Shown here: in pieces, positions 59,681 through 64,000 of the stretch
How the letters are laid out: the number at the start of each line of letters is the position of its first letter
Numbering within the stretch: the stretch's first letter is position 1
From: Pseudomonas saudimassiliensis
GTDB taxonomy: Bacteria; Pseudomonadota; Gammaproteobacteria; Pseudomonadales; Pseudomonadaceae
Length of the DNA stretch: 64,000 nt
NCBI RefSeq assembly: GCF_000939975.1
Contig: NZ_LK391969.1
Coordinates: forward strand, 900,693-964,692
Reading direction: 5' to 3'
Position numbers and translations under genes: made by a program
The notes under the pieces: generated by a model
Database searches by the model: none
Told to the model about the DNA's origin: nothing
The model's input: the letters and a program-made list of their open reading frames with translations, nothing else

Positions 59681-61249
59681 TTACTTCCTTAAATGGCGCA
59701 TGCGCATGCCAGTCATGGCCAGGGTGGCAACGAACACGCCGATACCCGTGACCACCAGGATCGCCATCTCCAGGGCCTTCTGCTGCCAGCCCCAGGCAAA
59801 CCATTGCTCTACACCGGGCGCCAGCCACAACACCATCGCTGCCAGCGCCAGACAGGCCAGCGCCAGGCGCAACATGAACAGCGGCCAGCCCGGCTGTGCC
59901 TGATAGATGCCGGATTTGCGCAGCCCCCACCACAGCATGCCGGCGTTGAGCAGCGCCGACAGCGAAGTCGCCAGCGCCAGCCCCACATGATCCAGCGGCC
60001 AGACCAGAATCAGGTTGAAGACCATATTCGCGCCCATGCAGATCATCGCGATCTTTACTGGGGTCTTCATGTCCTGGCGGGCGAAATAGCCCGGCGCCAG
60101 GACCTTGATCAGCATGAATGTCATCACCCCCACCGCGTAGGCACGCAGGGCGTTGGCCGACTGGATCACATCCCGCTCGGTCATCGCCCCGTAGTGGAAC
60201 AGGGTCGCGATCAGCGGCTCGGCGAGCAGCAGCAACGCCAGCGCGGCGGGCACTCCCACCAGCAGCACCATCCGCACCGCCCAGTCGAGCGTGGCAGCAA
60301 AGGCCTTGGGATCCTCCCCCGCATGCTGGCGCGACAGTGCCGGCAGAATCACGGTGCCGATGGCAATACCGAAAGCGCCCAACGGCAGCTCCGACAGGCG
60401 GTCGGCGTAATACAGCCAGGAGATACTGCCGGTCTGCAGGAAGGACGCCAGCACCGTATCCAGCAGCAGGTTGATCTGGCTGACCGATACGCCGAACAAC
60501 GCCGGGATCATCAGCGTCATGATGCGCTTGACGCCCTCGTGGTGACGGTCCGGGCGCGGCACCGGCAACAGCTTGATCTGCGCCAGGAAGGGCAGCTGGA
60601 ACAGCAGCTGGGCCACCCCGGCAATGAACACCCCCCAGGCCAGCGCCATGATCGGCTGGTCGAAGTACGGCGTCATGAACAGCGTAGCGCCGATCATGCA
60701 CAGGTTGAGCAGCACGGGAGTGAACGCGGGGATGGCGAAGCGGCCGTAGCTGTTGAGAATCGACCCGCATAGCGCGGTCAGGGAAATCAGGAACAGGTAG
60801 GGAAAGGTGATGCGCAGCATATCCGTGGCCAGCGCGAGCTTTTCGGTCTGACCATGGAAACCGGGGGCAAACAGGGTAATCAGTACCGGCGCACCGGCCA
60901 CGCCGAGCAAAGTAATGCCGGCCAGGGTCAGCCCCAGGGTACCGGTCACCCGGTTGACCAGGTTCTGTACCTCAGCCAGGGTAAAGCGGGTGCGATATTC
61001 CGAGAGCACCGGCACGAATGCCTGGGCGAAGGCCCCTTCAGCAAACAGTCGGCGCAGGAAGTTGGGAATCTTGAAGGCGATAAAGAAGGCATCGGCTTCG
61101 GACTTGGAGCCGAAGTAAGCCGCCACCACCACGTCACGGACCATACCCAGGACGCGGGACAGCATGGTCATGATGCTGACCACCATGCCGGATCGCAGCA
61201 GGCTGGGGGCCTTGGGTTCGGGCGCGGCAGGGGGTGTCGTGTCGGTCAT
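59681..61249 (-). CDS. murJ: Lipid II flippase MurJ
   Basis: MurJ (MviN) flips the peptidoglycan precursor lipid II across the inner membrane. The 522 residues show many membrane helices (14 in the family) with the conserved SVVSIMTMLSRVLG-like start, SEADAFFIAFKIPNFLRRLFAEGAF and the FAQAFVPVLSEYR motif. The ATG MTDTTPP is used; the frame continues upstream without RBS. It is divergent from rpsT. Confidence 0.94.
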   Translation of the reverse strand: MTDTTPPAAPEPKAPSLLRSGMVVSIMTMLSRVLGMVRDVVVAAYFGSKSEADAFFIAFKIPNFLRRLFAEGAFAQAFVPVLSEYRTRFTLAEVQNLVNRVTGTLGLTLAGITLLGVAGAPVLITLFAPGFHGQTEKLALATDMLRITFPYLFLISLTALCGSILNSYGRFAIPAFTPVLLNLCMIGATLFMTPYFDQPIMALAWGVFIAGVAQLLFQLPFLAQIKLLPVPRPDRHHEGVKRIMTLMIPALFGVSVSQINLLLDTVLASFLQTGSISWLYYADRLSELPLGAFGIAIGTVILPALSRQHAGEDPKAFAATLDWAVRMVLLVGVPAALALLLLAEPLIATLFHYGAMTERDVIQSANALRAYAVGVMTFMLIKVLAPGYFARQDMKTPVKIAMICMGANMVFNLILVWPLDHVGLALATSLSALLNAGMLWWGLRKSGIYQAQPGWPLFMLRLALACLALAAMVLWLAPGVEQWFAWGWQQKALEMAILVVTGIGVFVATLAMTGMRMRHLRK

Positions 61250-61374
61250 GGGTCCATCGCCAGATAAAAGCGCGATGATAGCGCTTACCGGGTATACTTG
61301 GACACTTCGACTGTATCGCCCTCGACCGACCCGCCTTTGCTCTACAGCTGCCGAATAATTAGCCGGCTCCTCCC

Positions 61375-61403
61375 TTGACATTGGCCCCGCTCTGCGGCAC
61401 AGT
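61375..61403 (+). promoter_or_regulatory. Candidate rpsT promoter
   Basis: Perfect -35 TTGACA (61375-61380); at 17 bases spacing the -10 reads CACAGT, a weak match. It lies about 50 bases before the rpsT start. The -10 is uncertain. Confidence 0.4.
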
Positions 61404-61454
61404 ACGCGACCTTATTTATACCCTAATTCACTAGATTTTCTGAGGAGCAAGACG

Positions 61455-61727
61455 GTGGCCAACTCACCTCAAGCCAAGAAACGCGCCAAGCAGGCCGAGA
61501 AGCGCCGCAATCACAATGCAAGCCTGCGCTCCATGGTTCGTACCTACATCAAGAACGTGGTCAAGGCTATCGAAGCCAAGGACCTGGAAAAAGCACAAAC
61601 TGCCTACACTGCCGCTGTTCCGGTCATCGACCGCATGGCTGACAAGGGCATCATCAACAAGAACAAGGCCGCTCGCCACAAGAGCCGCCTGAACGCACAC
61701 ATCAAGGCCATGGCTACCGCCGCCTGA
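61455..61727 (+). CDS. rpsT: 30S ribosomal protein bS20
   Basis: A 90-residue basic helical protein of the small subunit. [21 protein letters not shown] and the Lys/Arg-rich C-terminus are typical. It starts with GTG, preceded by GAGGAG; non-ATG starts are known for rpsT in E. coli (UUG), where they help autoregulation. An intrinsic terminator follows 19 bases later, so it is a single-gene transcript. Confidence 0.97.
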   Translation: MANSPQAKKRAKQAEKRRNHNASLRSMVRTYIKNVVKAIEAKDLEKAQTAYTAAVPVIDRMADKGIINKNKAARHKSRLNAHIKAMATAA

Positions 61728-61746
61728 TTGCGTTCCGCGTTGATAC

Positions 61747-61776
61747 AAAAAACCGGCTCATTGAGCCGGTTTTTTT
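61747..61776 (+). terminator. Intrinsic terminator of rpsT
   Basis: AAAAAACCGGCTCA-TT-GAGCCGGTTTTTTT: a strong stem with a T-run on the plus side and an A-run on the other, so it may work in both directions. Confidence 0.93.
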
Positions 61777-61879
61777 ATGCCTGAATCAAAGAGCTACCCT
61801 CTTTCAATCCTGACGCTCCGATGCCTCCTGCGGCGAGCATCGCCCCGGGGCGATGCGGGCCACCCGGCCCGCACACTCC

Positions 61880-62998
61880 TTACACCAGCACCAGGTTATC
61901 CCGGTGCACCAGCTCCGGCTCGTCGACATAGCCGAGCACGCCGACAATTTCCTCGCTGCAACGACCAATAATGCGCGCCGCTTCCTGGGCGCCGTAGTTG
62001 ACCAGCCCGCGGGCGATTTCGCGGCCATCCAGGCCGGCGCAGACCACCATCTCGCCGCGGCGGAAGTTGCCTTCCACTGCCTTGACCCCTACCGGCAGCA
62101 GACTGGAATGACCACTGCTCAACGCCTTGACCGCGCCATCGTCGATCACCAGCCGGCCGCGGGTCTGCAAATGCCCTGCCAGCCACTGCTTGCGCGCAGC
62201 CAGCATGCCCTTTTCCGGCAGCAGCAAGGTGCCCAACTGCTCACCCGCCTTCAACCGGTCAATCACCTGCTGGATGCGGCCACCGACGATGATGGTGCTG
62301 GCGCCCGAGCGGGCCGCCAGACGCGCCGCGCGCAGCTTGGTCTGCATGCCGCCGCGACCCAAGGCACCAGCACTGCCGCCGGCCATGGCGTCCAGCTTGG
62401 GATCATCCGCCATCGCCTGGGAAATCAGCTCGGCCTCCGGATTGCCCCGCGGGTCGGCGGTGTACAGCCCGTCCCGGTCGGTGAGGATCACCAGCAGATC
62501 CGCCTCGACCAGGTTGGCCACCAGCGCCCCCAGGGTATCGTTGTCACCAAAACGGATCTCGTCGGTGACGACGGTATCGTTTTCGTTGATGACTGGAATC
62601 ACGCCCAGATCCAGCAGACTGCGCAGGGTGCTGCGGGCGTTCAGATAGCGCTTGCGGTCGGACAGGTCATCATGGGTCAGCAACACCTGGGCCGTGGTCA
62701 ACCCAAACTCCTCAAAACTGCTCTCCCACGCCTGCACCAGGTCCATCTGCCCCACGGCTGCAGCAGCCTGCAACTGATGAATGCTCTTGGGACGCTCGCT
62801 CCAACCCAACCGAGTCATCCCCGCCGCCACCGCCCCGGAGGACACCAGCACCACGTCCACGCCGCTTTCGCGCAGGGCCACCATCTGCTGCACCCACACG
62901 GCCATGGCCCCGCGGTCCAGACCACGGCCATCGCCCGTCAGCAGCGCACTGCCAATCTTGATTACCCACCGCCGGGCGGCAGTCACCTTGTCACGCAT
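61880..62998 (-). CDS. proB: Glutamate 5-kinase
   Basis: ProB phosphorylates glutamate in the first step of proline synthesis and is feedback inhibited by proline. The 372 residues have the kinase domain ([29 protein letters not shown]) and a C-terminal PUA domain ([23 protein letters not shown]). Its GGAG box overlaps the end of obgE, 16 bases upstream, so the two are an operon. Confidence 0.95.
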   Translation of the reverse strand: MRDKVTAARRWVIKIGSALLTGDGRGLDRGAMAVWVQQMVALRESGVDVVLVSSGAVAAGMTRLGWSERPKSIHQLQAAAAVGQMDLVQAWESSFEEFGLTTAQVLLTHDDLSDRKRYLNARSTLRSLLDLGVIPVINENDTVVTDEIRFGDNDTLGALVANLVEADLLVILTDRDGLYTADPRGNPEAELISQAMADDPKLDAMAGGSAGALGRGGMQTKLRAARLAARSGASTIIVGGRIQQVIDRLKAGEQLGTLLLPEKGMLAARKQWLAGHLQTRGRLVIDDGAVKALSSGHSSLLPVGVKAVEGNFRRGEMVVCAGLDGREIARGLVNYGAQEAARIIGRCSEEIVGVLGYVDEPELVHRDNLVLV

Positions 62999-63014
62999 GC
63001 AATATCAGCTCCGC

Positions 63015-64000
63015 TCAGCGCACGTAGATAATTTCCGGACCATCTTCGTCATCTTCATCCTCGTCGTCGAAGTCATCTTCGTCGTCGCTGATGCCGGCCT
63101 TACGCCGCGCCTTGCGATCATCCAGCTCCTGGATATGGGCACGCGCCTCTTCCTCGATGCGCTGATCCAGCTCGGCGACCTCGGCGGCGTATTCTTCGTC
63201 TTCCTGCATGCGCAGCTCGCGCTCATCCAGCCAGTTCATGACCGCCTTGGCCAATTCCTGGGTGCCCGTGCGCTCGGAGGCGGAGATCACGAAGACCGGA
63301 CCTTCCCACTCCAGCCGCTCGACCACGTCATCGAGAATCGCCTGCTGCTCATCTTCCAGCAGTTGGTCGCACTTGTTCAGCACCAGCCAGCGCTCGCGCA
63401 GGGTCAGTGCCGGACTGAACTTGCCCAGCTCATGGATGATGGTCTCGACCGCCTCGACCGGATCGCTCTGGTCCAGCGGCGCCATGTCCACCAGGTGCAG
63501 CAGCAGCCGTGTACGCGACAGGTGCTTGAGAAACCGCGTACCCAGGCCAGCCCCTTCGGCAGCGCCGGCAATCACGCCGGGAATGTCGGCGATGACGAAA
63601 CTGCGCAACTGACCCACATCCACCACGCCCAGGTTGGGCACCATGGTAGTGAAGGGATAGTCCGCCACCTTGGGGGTGGCCGCCGATACGGCGCGGATGA
63701 AGGTACTCTTGCCCGCATTGGGCAGACCGAGCAGACCCACATCAGCCAGCACCTTCAACTCCAACTTGAGATCGCGCAGCTCGCCCAGACTGCCATTGGA
63801 GGTCTGCCGGGGAGCGCGGTTGACGCTGGATTTGTAGCGGGTATTACCCAGGCCATGGAAGCCACCCTGGGCGACCAGCAGGCGCTGACCCGGCTCGGTC
63901 AGATCACCGATGATTTCCTGGGTACCGGCATCGATCACGGTAGTACCCACCGGCACGGACAGGATCATATCCTCGCCCTTGGCGCCTGTGCAGTCGGAAC
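63015..64000 (-). CDS. obgE: Obg family GTPase, 5' end outside the window
   Basis: A ribosome-associated GTPase (Obg/CgtA) needed for large-subunit maturation and stress control. The visible part lacks the N-terminal start, which lies beyond 64000. The remaining Obg fold ([20 protein letters not shown]) leads into the G domain with [11 protein letters not shown] (P-loop), [16 protein letters not shown] and NKCD. The C-terminus is a long acidic tail ([16 protein letters not shown]). It runs directly into proB. Confidence 0.96.
   Translation of the reverse strand, partial: SDCTGAKGEDMILSVPVGTTVIDAGTQEIIGDLTEPGQRLLVAQGGFHGLGNTRYKSSVNRAPRQTSNGSLGELRDLKLELKVLADVGLLGLPNAGKSTFIRAVSAATPKVADYPFTTMVPNLGVVDVGQLRSFVIADIPGVIAGAAEGAGLGTRFLKHLSRTRLLLHLVDMAPLDQSDPVEAVETIIHELGKFSPALTLRERWLVLNKCDQLLEDEQQAILDDVVERLEWEGPVFVISASERTGTQELAKAVMNWLDERELRMQEDEEYAAEVAELDQRIEEEARAHIQELDDRKARRKAGISDDEDDFDDEDEDDEDGPEIIYVR

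Noticed and set aside
59496..60770. Long N-terminal extension of ribF
   Set aside because: The extension is murJ read in another frame; the RibF family start is at 59495 and a repeat region lies between the genes.

Overview
The window looks like chromosomal DNA of a Pseudomonas-type gammaproteobacterium. The core genes are very GC-rich (for example 42 of 60 bases are G or C at 2521-2580). Gene neighbourhoods also match what is known for Pseudomonas: dinG/pdxH/YchJ-like genes; fimU-pilVWXY1E; pilA divergent from pilBCD; ispD-ftsB-eno-kdsA-pyrG-tilS-accA-dnaE; and ispH-fkpB-lspA-ileS-ribF-murJ-rpsT-proB-obgE. The species cannot be fixed by eye. No plasmid, prophage, insertion sequence or CRISPR array is visible.

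Layout. 0.1-11.4 kb: housekeeping and metabolic genes (flavoprotein, pdxH, serine hydrolase, dinG, YchJ-like, small conserved proteins, an SDR, dinB, a membrane diguanylate cyclase). 11.5-11.7 kb: initiator tRNA-Met with a strong promoter and terminator. 11.8-19.3 kb: an oxaloacetate decarboxylase-like gene, a four-gene operon resembling laoABCR (long-chain alcohol/aldehyde oxidation, here in the order C-B-A-R) with a 20-bp palindromic candidate operator, then a LysR regulator and a sugar-efflux-like MFS transporter. 19.4-23.4 kb: a compact five-gene prepilin operon on the minus strand, distinct from the canonical one and ending in a 710-residue PilX/GspK-like protein. 23.6-24.9 kb: a secreted serine hydrolase. 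25.1-31.8 kb: canonical minor-pilin operon fimU-pilV-pilW-pilX-pilY1-pilE, less GC-rich than the core. 31.8-34.4 kb: DUF2889, GST-like and YtoQ genes. 34.6-36.4 kb: an AT-rich patch with pilA and a membrane-anchored serine hydrolase. 36.8-40.6 kb: pilBCD. 40.7-51.5 kb: cell-division, glycolysis, LPS, nucleotide, fatty-acid and replication genes on the minus strand. 51.7-53.5 kb: coaE-yacG-nudix/ThiE. 53.5-64 kb: ispH to obgE.

The theme that ties the window together is type IV pili. One prepilin peptidase (PilD), one platform (PilC) and one extension ATPase (PilB) could serve the major pilin, the canonical minor pilins and the second prepilin set. Both pilin sets carry a long C/G homopolymer inside a coding region (11 G in the PilW-like gene, 9 C in pilY1), which raises the possibility of slipped-strand switching. 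The second prepilin operon with its giant PilX-like protein, and the pilA-linked hydrolase that seems to rely on read-through of the pilA terminator, are the best candidates for undescribed biology. Smaller points of interest are a dispersed hairpin repeat family in intergenic regions and the placement of the ispD-dnaE block between pilD and coaE.
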